21,136 nucleotides of DNA from Ardenticatenia bacterium (lineage in GTDB: Bacteria > Chloroflexota > Anaerolineae > Aggregatilineales > Ch27): assembly GCA_026983935.1 (NCBI GenBank), contig JALSTC010000122.1, positions 1 through 21,136 on the forward strand, written 5' to 3'. Each line of letters opens with the position of its first letter. The first letter of the stretch is position 1. The position numbers and the translations under genes are program-made. Below the pieces are notes generated by a model that did not search any database, had not been told where the DNA came from, and saw nothing but the letters and a program-made list of their open reading frames with translations. This document shows positions 13,525 to 20,384 of the stretch, in pieces.

Positions 13525-14997
13525 TCATGCCTGCAGCGGCGGGCTGGCCTCCGGTGCGGAGGGAGTCGGCATCAGCGGCTGTCCGTTAATACCGGGCAAA
13601 CGGGGCAGTTCCTCCAGCCAGCGCTGCCAGTCAAAATTCGGGGCGAGATGCTCCAACAACTGGCCGATGTCGGGATTCTCCTCCAGAAAGCCCTGCCAGT
13701 CAAAGTCCGGGTTGGTGAACATCTGGCCCGGCCCGAAGGGAATCAGCGGCATGCCGCCGTGCTCGCGCAGATACTCCCGGAAGGCTTCCGGATCGAAGTT
13801 TTCGTCGAACTGCTGCAGCAGCTCGCCAAACTCCGGATGCTCATCCAGGAAGCGACCAAAATCAAAATTGGGGTTGACGTAGAAGCCAAACGGCATGTTT
13901 GCGCCGGGCAGCGGCGATTCAGCCAGCGTCACGTCGAGGGTCAATGTCTCCTCGCCGCGCGCGACGGTCAGCGTGACCGTGTCCCCCGGTTCATAGGCAT
14001 AGAGGCGGTCGGCCAGCGTATGCTCGGCATCCACCGGTTCGTCGTTCACGGCGGTGATCACATCGCCCTCCGCAAGCCCGGCATCAGCGGCAGGTGAGTC
14101 CGGCTCCACTGCCGTGATCAGCGCCCCTTCCTCGACCGGCACGTCCTGATCCAGGCTGTCCAGCACCTCCGGAGTCAGCGTCTGGAAGTGCACGCCCAGA
14201 TAGGCACGCGCCCCGGCCAGCGCCCCGCCGCGCCCAAAAGGCCCACCGCCAAACGGCCCTCTCGGCCCAAACGGCGCAGGAGCCATCTCGACGGTATGGG
14301 CCTGGTAGGTGAAGAACGGTGTGCCGGGCGGCAGTTCCAGGGTGATTTCGCTCGTTTCGCCCTGGCGCTCGATCCCCAGCGTGACCTCACCGCCCATGGC
14401 CGCCAGCGGGGCCACGTCGCCGATGGTCAGATCGGTCACCGGATCGCCGTTGAGCGTGGTCACCACGTCACCCACCTGAAGCCCGGCTTCGTCGGCAATC
14501 GAACCCGCGTCAACGTCGGTCACCTCCCAGCCAGCATCGGTCATCTGGAAGGTCGCGCCGCCAAAGGCAAGGTAGCGCTGCACCGTCGGCCCGGCGGATG
14601 GTTCGGCAGGCGGTGCGGGCGTTTCCTCCTCAGCGGCAGGAGCCGTGCCCAGCGTTGCTTCCAGTTCCAGCGTCTCGCCGCCGCGTTCAACGGTCAGCGT
14701 CACGGTGTCGCCGGGCACATGCGCCAGAATCAACGCGGCCAGCGGATTGTCCGCAGTCACAGGCTCATCATCCACCGCGGTGATCAGGTCGTCCGGACGC
14801 AGCCCGGCCTCATCGGCAGGCGAATCGGGCAGCACCTCCACCACCAGCGCGCCGTCATCGGTGTTCTGGATGCGGACACCGAGCAGCGGTCGTTCGTTTT
14901 CCTGTGCATAACCTGTGCCGGGGATGCTCAGCCCCACAATCAGCAGGGCCAGCAGGGTAAGCGTGACCCCGGCCTGGAACCAGCGTTTGCGCAACAT
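13525..14997 (-). CDS. Secreted three-PDZ-domain protein with C-terminal NP-x-IG repeats
   Basis: This 490-residue protein has a signal peptide (MLRKRWFQAGVTLTLLALLIVGLSIPGTGYAQ). PDZ1 is at about 37-117 (LLGVRIQNTDDGALVVEVLPDSPADEAGLRPDDLITAV) and is followed by an Ala/Pro/Glu linker. PDZ2 is at about 142-222 and PDZ3 at about 266-358, separated by a Gly/Pro/Phe-rich stretch (239-262). The tail carries two copies of a motif: NPNFDFGRFLDEHPEFGELLQQF...NFDPEAFREYL (375-410) and NPDFDWQGFLEENPDIGQLLEHL...NFDWQRWLEELP (429-464). There is no protease domain. The ATG at 14995-14997 follows GGAGGGAAGAAGG; a longer open frame upstream lacks a signal peptide and is rejected. Predicted location is extracytoplasmic. 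It follows the histidine kinase gene on the same strand. Confidence 0.87.
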   Translation of the reverse strand: MLRKRWFQAGVTLTLLALLIVGLSIPGTGYAQENERPLLGVRIQNTDDGALVVEVLPDSPADEAGLRPDDLITAVDDEPVTADNPLAALILAHVPGDTVTLTVERGGETLELEATLGTAPAAEEETPAPPAEPSAGPTVQRYLAFGGATFQMTDAGWEVTDVDAGSIADEAGLQVGDVVTTLNGDPVTDLTIGDVAPLAAMGGEVTLGIERQGETSEITLELPPGTPFFTYQAHTVEMAPAPFGPRGPFGGGPFGRGGALAGARAYLGVHFQTLTPEVLDSLDQDVPVEEGALITAVEPDSPAADAGLAEGDVITAVNDEPVDAEHTLADRLYAYEPGDTVTLTVARGEETLTLDVTLAESPLPGANMPFGFYVNPNFDFGRFLDEHPEFGELLQQFDENFDPEAFREYLREHGGMPLIPFGPGQMFTNPDFDWQGFLEENPDIGQLLEHLAPNFDWQRWLEELPRLPGINGQPLMPTPSAPEASPPLQA

Positions 14998-15009
14998 CCT
15001 TCTTCCCTC

Positions 15010-15032
15010 CTGTATACGATACGCTGTATACG
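15010..15032. repeat. Direct repeats at the three-PDZ gene promoter
   Basis: CTGTATACG occurs at 15010-15018 and again at 15024-15032, a 14-bp period, with a partial ATACG between them. They overlap the predicted -10 and transcript start, as an operator would. A related GTATACGA occurs upstream of the histidine kinase gene. Confidence 0.5.
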
Positions 15033-15053
15033 CGATCGGATTCAGGCCCTCAA
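15025..15053 (-). promoter_or_regulatory. Promoter for the three-PDZ gene
   Basis: On the minus strand TTGAGG (15048-15053) and TATACA (15025-15030) are exactly 17 bp apart, about 28 bp before the start codon. It lies in the 117-bp gap after the histidine kinase gene, so the PDZ gene need not depend on kinase transcription. Confidence 0.5.
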
Positions 15054-15114
15054 GCACACATCCTCAATCTACGACTGCGGGATAAATTCTGCGTGAAATC
15101 TTTGTTAGATTCGT

Positions 15115-16578
15115 CTAAGAAACGGGGGTTTTCTGCCCGCCGTTGTTCTGGCGCACCCTGCGCAGCGACACGGCAGGCAGCGTGTCCCGCATGGACATGG
15201 CCAGCGGCAGCCGGATGATGAACGTCGTCCCGACTCCGCGCTGGCTTTCCGCGGAGATCTGCCCGCCGTGCGCCTCGGCGATCCAGCGGGCAATGGCCAG
15301 GCCCAGGCCTGCCCCGCCCTGCTTGCGGTCGCGGGCTTCGTCTACGCGGTAGAAGCGATCAAAGATGTGCGGCAGGTCTTCTTCCGGGATGCCGCCGCCG
15401 GTATCGGAGACGGTGATGACCGCCTCGCTGCCTTCCGGCCAGAGGGCCAGCGTGATCTGGCCTTCCGGGGGGGTGTACTTGAGGGCATTACTGATCAGGT
15501 TAAGCAGCAACTGCTTGAGGCGATCGGGGTCGCCTTCGATCCGCACCGGCTCAAAGCGGCCCAGCTTGACGGTCGGGCCGTCCTTGCTCAAGACCCGCGC
15601 CCGCTCAAAGACTTCCAGCAGCAGGGTGTCCAGTTCAAGCTCCTGTTTGAGCAGCGGCAGTTCTCCAGCATCCGCCCGCGCCAGCAGCAGCAGATCACCG
15701 ACCAGCCGGACCATGCGCTTGCTTTCGCTGTCAATGGCAGCCAGCGAATCTTCATCCAGGCCATAGCGCCGGATCAGATCAACCCCGGCCTGGATGACCG
15801 TCAGCGGCGTGCGCAGTTCATGTGATACATCGGCCACAAAACGCCGCTGGGCCTGAAAGAGCTGCTCCAGCCGCTCCAGCGTGTCGTTGAACGTCTGGGT
15901 GAGCTGCCCCAGCTCATCCGGCGGGCCGTCATAGGGGATGCGGCGGCTCAGATCATCGCCGGTGGCGATCTGAGAAGCCGTTTCCGCGATTACCTCAATC
16001 GGACGCAGGGCACGTGCCAGCAGCGCTTCCCCCAGAAACAGCGAGGTGATCAGGGCGACGATGCCTGCCGCCAGCATAACCAGCACCACACGGCTCTGCG
16101 CTTCTTCAACTGTCGTCAGCGTGACCGCCGCCTGGATGCGCCCCAGAATACGCCCGGCGATGATGACGGGGCGCGTCAGCACACGCAGCGGCGTGCCGTT
16201 GATGACCACATCGCGGCGGGTGGCCTGCGTGGCCGTCAGCGCGGCGGCATCCAGCGGTTCGCGGTAGTTGCCGAGATTGGTGGAGCTGCTGCTGAGCTGG
16301 TTGTTGGTGTTCCAGACCTGCACGAACACATTTGAGGCTCGAAAGATGTCCAGGTCCGGCAGCACAAAATTCAGCGCCGGGCGCATCTCCGGGAAGGTCA
16401 AATCCACACGCGGCCCCTCGATGTTCTCGATCACCTCGTCCACCGTGCGGTCAAGCGTGCGATCGATGGAATCGAGCAGCACCCAGTGCAGCACACTGGC
16501 GACAATGCCACCGAAGATCAGCAGAATCACCACCAGCAGGGCAGAATAGGCAATCGTCAGGCGAATACGAATACTCAT
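15115..16578 (-). CDS. Two-component sensor histidine kinase with HAMP domain
   Basis: This 487-residue membrane sensor kinase has TM1 at about 8-31, an extracytoplasmic sensor region of about 130 residues (32-162), TM2 at about 164-184, and HAMP at about 185-240 (LARALRPIEVIAETASQIATGDDLSRRI). The HisKA H-box is FVADVSHELRTPLTVIQAG with phospho-accepting H253. The HATPase domain has the N-box LLNLISNALKYTP (N364), the G1 box SDTGGGIPEEDL, the F-box HIFDRFYRVDEAR and the G2 box GGAGLGLAIARWIAEAHGG. The ATG at 16576-16578 begins directly at TM1; the frame is open further upstream but encodes nothing recognisable. No response regulator gene is adjacent in the window, so it is an orphan here. 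It heads the minus-strand envelope run and is divergent from frr. Confidence 0.95.
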   Translation of the reverse strand: MSIRIRLTIAYSALLVVILLIFGGIVASVLHWVLLDSIDRTLDRTVDEVIENIEGPRVDLTFPEMRPALNFVLPDLDIFRASNVFVQVWNTNNQLSSSSTNLGNYREPLDAAALTATQATRRDVVINGTPLRVLTRPVIIAGRILGRIQAAVTLTTVEEAQSRVVLVMLAAGIVALITSLFLGEALLARALRPIEVIAETASQIATGDDLSRRIPYDGPPDELGQLTQTFNDTLERLEQLFQAQRRFVADVSHELRTPLTVIQAGVDLIRRYGLDEDSLAAIDSESKRMVRLVGDLLLLARADAGELPLLKQELELDTLLLEVFERARVLSKDGPTVKLGRFEPVRIEGDPDRLKQLLLNLISNALKYTPPEGQITLALWPEGSEAVITVSDTGGGIPEEDLPHIFDRFYRVDEARDRKQGGAGLGLAIARWIAEAHGGQISAESQRGVGTTFIIRLPLAMSMRDTLPAVSLRRVRQNNGGQKTPVS

Positions 16579-16613
16579 GAAAGCGGCCGGTGAGCGTTTC
16601 CCATTCAGTCTGT

Positions 16614-16624
16614 GTATAGTATAC
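16614..16624. promoter_or_regulatory. Small palindrome upstream of the histidine kinase gene
   Basis: GTATA-G-TATAC (16614-16624) is a perfect 5-base-arm palindrome. It sits about 36-46 bp before the kinase start and includes possible -10 hexamers (TATACT or TATACA on the minus strand). It shares GTATACGA with the repeats at 15010-15032. It could be an autoregulatory site; the evidence is only the short similarity. Confidence 0.3.
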
Positions 16625-16695
16625 GACAGGATCATGAGCAGGGCATGAGCAATCCCGGCGGGCGCACAGCACGTTATGCCAGCTTTAAGACGCTG

Positions 16696-16724
16696 TTGAC
16701 AAGCGAACGGGGATAAGCGACAAT
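16696..16724 (+). promoter_or_regulatory. Consensus promoter for frr-uppS-cdsA
   Basis: TTGACA (16696-16701), a 17-bp spacer and GACAAT (16719-16724) form the best sigma-70-type promoter in the window. The expected transcript start is near 16731, leaving a leader of about 65 bases with a strong hairpin. Confidence 0.75.
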
Positions 16725-16746
16725 CAAATTCGATCGTGACCGCAGG

Positions 16747-16774
16747 GACGGCAACCTGCCGGTGCAGGGCCGTC
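16747..16774 (+). promoter_or_regulatory. Leader hairpin upstream of frr
   Basis: GACGGC (16747-16752) pairs with GCCGTC (16769-16774), and CCTGC (16755-16759) with GCAGG (16764-16768), giving an 11-bp stem with a 2-base AA bulge and a CGGT tetraloop. It ends 23 bases before the GTG start, just ahead of the GAGGAG ribosome site. No T-run follows, so a regulatory or stabilising role is more likely than termination. Confidence 0.5.
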
Positions 16775-16797
16775 GGACACCGAGCGAGGAGAGAACC

Positions 16798-17355
16798 GTG
16801 ATCAAGGACGTGCTTTCGGACGCTGAGCATCGTATGAAGGCGGCGGTTTCTGTACTGGAAGAAGACCTGGCGGGGCTGCGCACCGGACGCGCCAGCACGG
16901 CCCTGGTGGAGAAACTGCCGGTGGATTACTATGATGTGCCCACGCCGCTGTACCAACTGGCCTCAATCACCATTCCCGAACCACAGCAGATCGCGATCCG
17001 CCCTTATGATCCGTCAACACTTAAACTGATCGAGAAGGCCATCCAGGCTTCTGACCTGGGACTGACACCCAACAACGACGGCGCTAACATCCGGCTGAAC
17101 CTGCCGCCGCTGACAGAAGAACGCCGTCGGGAACTGGTGCGGCTGGTGCATAAGCGCGTGGAAGAGGCCAAAGTCGCCATCCGCAATGTGCGCCGCTCCG
17201 CCATTGATGACCTGCGCGAGCTTGAGCGCGAAAAGATGATCTCCGAAAATGAGCGAGATCGTGCCATAGACAAGGTACAGGAACTGACCGACAAGTACAG
17301 CGAGAATGTGGAAGAAATCGGTAAACGCAAAGAAGACGAAATCATGGAGGTTTAG
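16798..17355 (+). CDS. frr: Ribosome recycling factor
   Basis: From the GTG at 16798 the product is 185 residues, exactly the usual RRF length; GAGGAG lies about 7 bases upstream. RRF works with EF-G to split post-termination ribosomes. Family landmarks are present: the N-terminal helix ending LRTGRAST (27-34), VDYYDVPTPLYQLASITIPEPQQIAIRPYDPS (domain II strands), NDGANIRLNLPPLTEERRRELVRLVHKRVEEAKVAIRNVRR and the C-terminal helix IDKVQELTDKYSENVEEIGKRKEDEIMEV. A GTG further upstream at 16762 would add 12 residues lying over the leader hairpin and is rejected. It overlaps no gene; uppS follows after 6 bp, and its ribosome site GGAGG lies in the end of frr. Confidence 0.97.
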   Translation: MIKDVLSDAEHRMKAAVSVLEEDLAGLRTGRASTALVEKLPVDYYDVPTPLYQLASITIPEPQQIAIRPYDPSTLKLIEKAIQASDLGLTPNNDGANIRLNLPPLTEERRRELVRLVHKRVEEAKVAIRNVRRSAIDDLRELEREKMISENERDRAIDKVQELTDKYSENVEEIGKRKEDEIMEV

Positions 17356-17361
17356 GCTCGC

Positions 17362-18108
17362 GTGGAAAACCACCAGAACGCCATCCCGGAGGAACTACCA
17401 CCGGATAAAGTGCCGCGTCACGTGGCAATCATCATGGACGGCAATGGCCGCTGGGCCAGGGCCAGAGGGCTTCCCCGCCGTGCCGGACACGAAGCCGGCA
17501 CCGAGAATCTGCGGCGGATCATCCGCGCCTGCGTCGAGTTCGGCGTCAAAGTGCTGACGATCTACGCTTTTTCCACTGAAAACTGGGGCCGCCCACAGTG
17601 GGAAATCCGCGCCCTGATGCACATCCTGGAGAATGTCATTGACCGGGAGCTTGACGAACTGCATCAGGAAGGCGTACAGCTTCGTCACCTGGGCGAGCTG
17701 GATCGGCTGCCCGGCAATTTGCAGCGTAAAGTCCGGCAGGCCATCGAGATGACCAAAGACAACGACCGCCTGATCCTCAACGTGGCCTTCAACTACGGCG
17801 GGCGCGATGAGATCGTGCGTGCCATCCGCCACATCGTGGAAGATGGCATCCCACCGGAGGATATTGACGAGGCACTGGTCAGCAGCTACCTGTATACCGC
17901 CGGTCTGCCTGACCCCGACCTGATCATCCGCACCAGCGGCGAACTGCGCATCAGCAACTTTTTGATCTGGCAGGGTGCTTACTCCGAACACTACTACACC
18001 CCCACCCTCTGGCCGGACTTTGACCGGGAAGAATTCCGCAAGGCGCTGGTACACTACATTCAGCGTGAGCGGCGCTTTGGCAAGCTGGAGCCCCAGACCA
18101 GCGGATAA
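17362..18108 (+). CDS. uppS: Isoprenyl (undecaprenyl) diphosphate synthase
   Basis: This 248-residue cis-prenyltransferase makes the C55 lipid carrier for peptidoglycan and surface polysaccharides from FPP and IPP. The catalytic motif HVAIIMDGNGRWARARGLPRRAGHEAG has D26, followed by LTIYAFSTENWGRP (65-78), NVAFNYGGRDEI (140-151), and the IPP-binding RTSGELRISNFLIWQGAYSE with R190, R196 and E209. The end REEFRKALVHYIQRERRFG is typical. It starts with GTG at 17362, 6 bp after frr, with GGAGG about 12 bases upstream, so translational coupling is likely. The stop codon directly abuts the cdsA start. The chain length cannot be told from the sequence alone. Confidence 0.97.
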   Translation: MENHQNAIPEELPPDKVPRHVAIIMDGNGRWARARGLPRRAGHEAGTENLRRIIRACVEFGVKVLTIYAFSTENWGRPQWEIRALMHILENVIDRELDELHQEGVQLRHLGELDRLPGNLQRKVRQAIEMTKDNDRLILNVAFNYGGRDEIVRAIRHIVEDGIPPEDIDEALVSSYLYTAGLPDPDLIIRTSGELRISNFLIWQGAYSEHYYTPTLWPDFDREEFRKALVHYIQRERRFGKLEPQTSG

Positions 18109-18906
18109 ATGCTCCGGACACGAATCTACACTGCACTTGTCCTGTTCCCGATCCTGGTGGTGATCGTGCTCACCAGCGATCCGCTGTACCGCATCGGCGT
18201 TGTGCTGGCGCTGGGCATCGGCGCGTGGGAGCTGTACCGTCTGGCACAGCGCCAGCGGTATACGCCCTCGCTGGCTGCCGCCTGGTTCACGCTTGGCGTG
18301 ATTCTGCTCTCGACGATCCGACCAGATGTGCTGCAGCCGGGTCTGGCGCTGAGCATCTTCCTGACGATGGCCATCATGCTGTGGAATTACCGGCAGGGTG
18401 ACGCCGCGCCGTTCAACAGCTTCGCGCTGACGCTGGGCATCGGGCTGTACCTCGGCTGGTTGGGCGCACATCTGCTGCTGCTGCGGGAACTGCCCGCCGG
18501 TGAATGGTGGACGATGACCGTCCTGCTGTGCGATTTTGCGGCAGACACCGGCGCTTATTTCATCGGCACGCGGTTCGGGCAGCACCGGATGGCCCCCAGG
18601 ATCAGCCCCCGGAAAAGCTGGGAAGGCTACCTGGGCGGCGTGGGGGCGGCGGTGCTGTTCGGGGCGGGCGTGGTGCTGCTGTGGCCGCCCGCCGCCCGGA
18701 TACAGCCGCTGCACGGCGCGGTAATCGGGCTGCTGGTGGCGCTGATCTCCCCGCTGGGCGACCTGGCCGTCTCCGCTTTCAAGCGTCAGGCCGGCGTCAA
18801 GGATACCAGCCAGTTGATTCCGGGGCACGGCGGGATGATGGATCGGCTTGACACTGTGCTGATCGCCGTCGTGCTGGGCTACTACTATATCCTCTGGTTC
18901 ACGTGA
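18109..18906 (+). CDS. cdsA: Phosphatidate cytidylyltransferase (CDP-diglyceride synthase)
   Basis: This 265-residue integral membrane protein of about eight hydrophobic segments makes CDP-diacylglycerol from phosphatidic acid and CTP. The family signature lies near the C-terminus: SAFKRQAGVKDTSQLIPGHGGMMDRLDTVL. Other landmarks are DFAADTGAYFIGTRFGQHRMAPRISPRKSWEGYLGG (about 142-177, with the conserved D-x-x-A-D/Y and PxKSWEG elements) and SPLGDLAVS. The ATG at 18109 immediately follows the uppS TAA, indicating one transcript with frr and uppS. The uppS-cdsA neighbourhood is widely conserved in bacteria; dxr, which often follows, is absent here. A 117-bp gap precedes fbp. Confidence 0.96.
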   Translation: MLRTRIYTALVLFPILVVIVLTSDPLYRIGVVLALGIGAWELYRLAQRQRYTPSLAAAWFTLGVILLSTIRPDVLQPGLALSIFLTMAIMLWNYRQGDAAPFNSFALTLGIGLYLGWLGAHLLLLRELPAGEWWTMTVLLCDFAADTGAYFIGTRFGQHRMAPRISPRKSWEGYLGGVGAAVLFGAGVVLLWPPAARIQPLHGAVIGLLVALISPLGDLAVSAFKRQAGVKDTSQLIPGHGGMMDRLDTVLIAVVLGYYYILWFT

Positions 18907-19023
18907 CATCCCCTGAGCCAGAAACTGAGAAAAAAGACCCATATACCCGCCGCAGGAAATACGGTAAAATACCCAATACATTTCGTATATTTTATCCATT
19001 ACTTAGCAGAGGTAGAGGCTTTC

Positions 19024-20091
19024 ATGGTTCCCTCCATTCCGCAGTTGATGACGATCGAGCGTCACATTCTGGAACAGCAGCACCGCCACCCGGAAGCCAC
19101 CGGCGCGCTGACCGGCCTGCTCTATGACATCGCGCTGGCTGCCAAGCTGATCTCGAAAGAGACCACGCGGGCCGGAATCGCCAACGTGCTGGGCGCAACA
19201 GACAGCGCCAATGTGCACGGCGAAGTCCAGCAGAAGCTCGATGTTTATGCCGACAGCGTGATCTTCCGCATGAACGACCATACGGGCCGGGTGTGCGTCA
19301 TGGCCTCTGAGGAGCACGACGACCTGCTGCACATCCCGGAGCATCATTCTTCCTCCGGGCATTATGTGCTGATCTACGATCCGCTTGACGGATCATCCAA
19401 TATTGACGTGAACGTCTCCATCGGCACGATCTTCGCCATCCACCGCAAAGTCTCGCCGGGTGAACGCGGCACACTTGAGGATGTCCTGCAGTCCGGCGAC
19501 CGGCTTGTCGCAGCAGCCTATGTGATCTACGGCTCCAGCACAATGCTGGTCTACAGCACGGGTCAGGGTGTGCACGGCTTCACCCTCGATCCCAGCGTGG
19601 GCGAGTTTCTGCTCAGCCACCCCGATATTCGCATCCCATCACCGGGCCGGTATTACAGCGTCAATCAGGGCTATGAGAAGTACTGGACGCCCGGCGTGCG
19701 CCGCTATGTGAAATGGCTGCAGGGGCTTGATGACGAAGGCCGTGAGCCGCTGGCCGGGCGCTACATCGGCAGCCTGGTGGCGGATTTTCATCGCAACCTG
19801 CTGCGCGGCGGCATTTTCCTCTATCCAGGCGATATGAAGCGGCCCGAAGGCAAGCTCCGCCTGACCTATGAGGCGCAGCCGCTGGCCTTCATCGCGGCAC
19901 AGGCGGGCGGGTACGCCTCCGACGGCGTGGGGGATATCCTGGCGCTGCAGCCGACCGACCTGCATCAGCGCGTCCCGCTTTTCATCGGCAACCGCGATCT
20001 GGTGGAAAAAGCGGAATGGTTCCTGAAGACGTATGATCAGGACTATCTGGCGACCTATATGCCTCACCGGACGACCGCCACAGCGGTATAA
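19024..20091 (+). CDS. fbp: Fructose-1,6-bisphosphatase, class I
   Basis: This 355-residue class I FBPase hydrolyses fructose-1,6-bisphosphate to fructose-6-phosphate in gluconeogenesis or the Calvin cycle. The metal site is visible as ASEEH (E96/E97) and IYDPLDGSSNIDVNVSIGTIFAI (D119, D122). The substrate-binding SLVADFHRNLLRGGIFLYPGD, with KLRLTYEAQPLAFIAAQAGG after it, matches the C-terminal domain. The early helix ILEQQHRHPEATGALTGLLYDIALAAKLIS lacks an obvious AMP-site pattern; allosteric control is not predictable from inspection. The ATG at 19024 follows GAGGTAGAGG. The gap before it (18907-19023) is markedly AT-rich compared with its surroundings and contains TAAAAT and TATATT, possible -10 elements, but no good -35. 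Confidence 0.96.
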   Translation: MVPSIPQLMTIERHILEQQHRHPEATGALTGLLYDIALAAKLISKETTRAGIANVLGATDSANVHGEVQQKLDVYADSVIFRMNDHTGRVCVMASEEHDDLLHIPEHHSSSGHYVLIYDPLDGSSNIDVNVSIGTIFAIHRKVSPGERGTLEDVLQSGDRLVAAAYVIYGSSTMLVYSTGQGVHGFTLDPSVGEFLLSHPDIRIPSPGRYYSVNQGYEKYWTPGVRRYVKWLQGLDDEGREPLAGRYIGSLVADFHRNLLRGGIFLYPGDMKRPEGKLRLTYEAQPLAFIAAQAGGYASDGVGDILALQPTDLHQRVPLFIGNRDLVEKAEWFLKTYDQDYLATYMPHRTTATAV

Positions 20092-20092
20092 T
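20087..20092 (+). promoter_or_regulatory. Possible -10 element overlapping the fbp stop
   Basis: TATAAT in the context CGGTATAATC spans the fbp stop codon and matches the context at 9016-9024. It would read toward the phosphatase remnant and the cytochrome c peroxidase gene. There is no -35, so it is weakly supported. Confidence 0.25.
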
Positions 20093-20143
20093 CCCCTTAT
20101 CCGGTGCCGGGCATCATCCGGCGGGCCAGCGTGCACGGAGGGA

Positions 20144-20353
20144 TATCATCGCCATCCGTATCTCATCCGCCATCCACAGACGCAGATTGACCTCAGCGCG
20201 CCGGTTCATACCTGGGACCTGAGCGTGGAAGGCGAGGCACAGGCAGCGGCGCTGATTGAGGCCCCGTTCTGGAAGCACGTCACCGCGATCTATCCCGGTA
20301 CAGAGCGCAGAGCGATCCTGCCCGCGCCGTATGTGGCGCTGCCGCTGCCATGA
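20144..20353 (+). pseudogene. Truncated histidine-phosphatase (phosphoglycerate-mutase-like) remnant
   Basis: The frame reads YLIRHPQTQIDLSAPVHTWDLSVEGEAQAAALIEAPFW...IYPGTERRAILPAPYVALPLP and stops after about 65 residues. It resembles the first third of histidine phosphatases, which are usually around 200 residues. The catalytic RHG-type motif appears as RHP (common in some subgroups, or decayed), followed by a typical HTWDLSVEGEAQA segment. GGAGGG lies at 20137-20142, but no ATG, GTG or TTG follows in frame. Only 31 bases separate its stop from the next gene, so the missing two thirds are not in another frame. An internal deletion is the simplest explanation; an assembly error is possible. 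Confidence 0.6.
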
Positions 20354-20384
20354 AAGCGGGGCACACGTCACGGAGAGAAAAAGG

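Noticed and set aside
15001..15057. N-terminal extension of the three-PDZ protein to 15057
   Set aside because: The upstream codons overlap the promoter and direct repeats and destroy the signal peptide; the ATG at 14997 has a strong ribosome site.
1..16578. Pairing the left-edge response regulator with the histidine kinase at 15115-16578
   Set aside because: They are about 15 kb apart with unrelated operons between them; proximity alone gives no support.
17395..18999. 534-codon minus-strand open frame opposite uppS and cdsA
   Set aside because: It is a shadow of two conserved, tightly spaced genes; the product is composition-biased with no motif.
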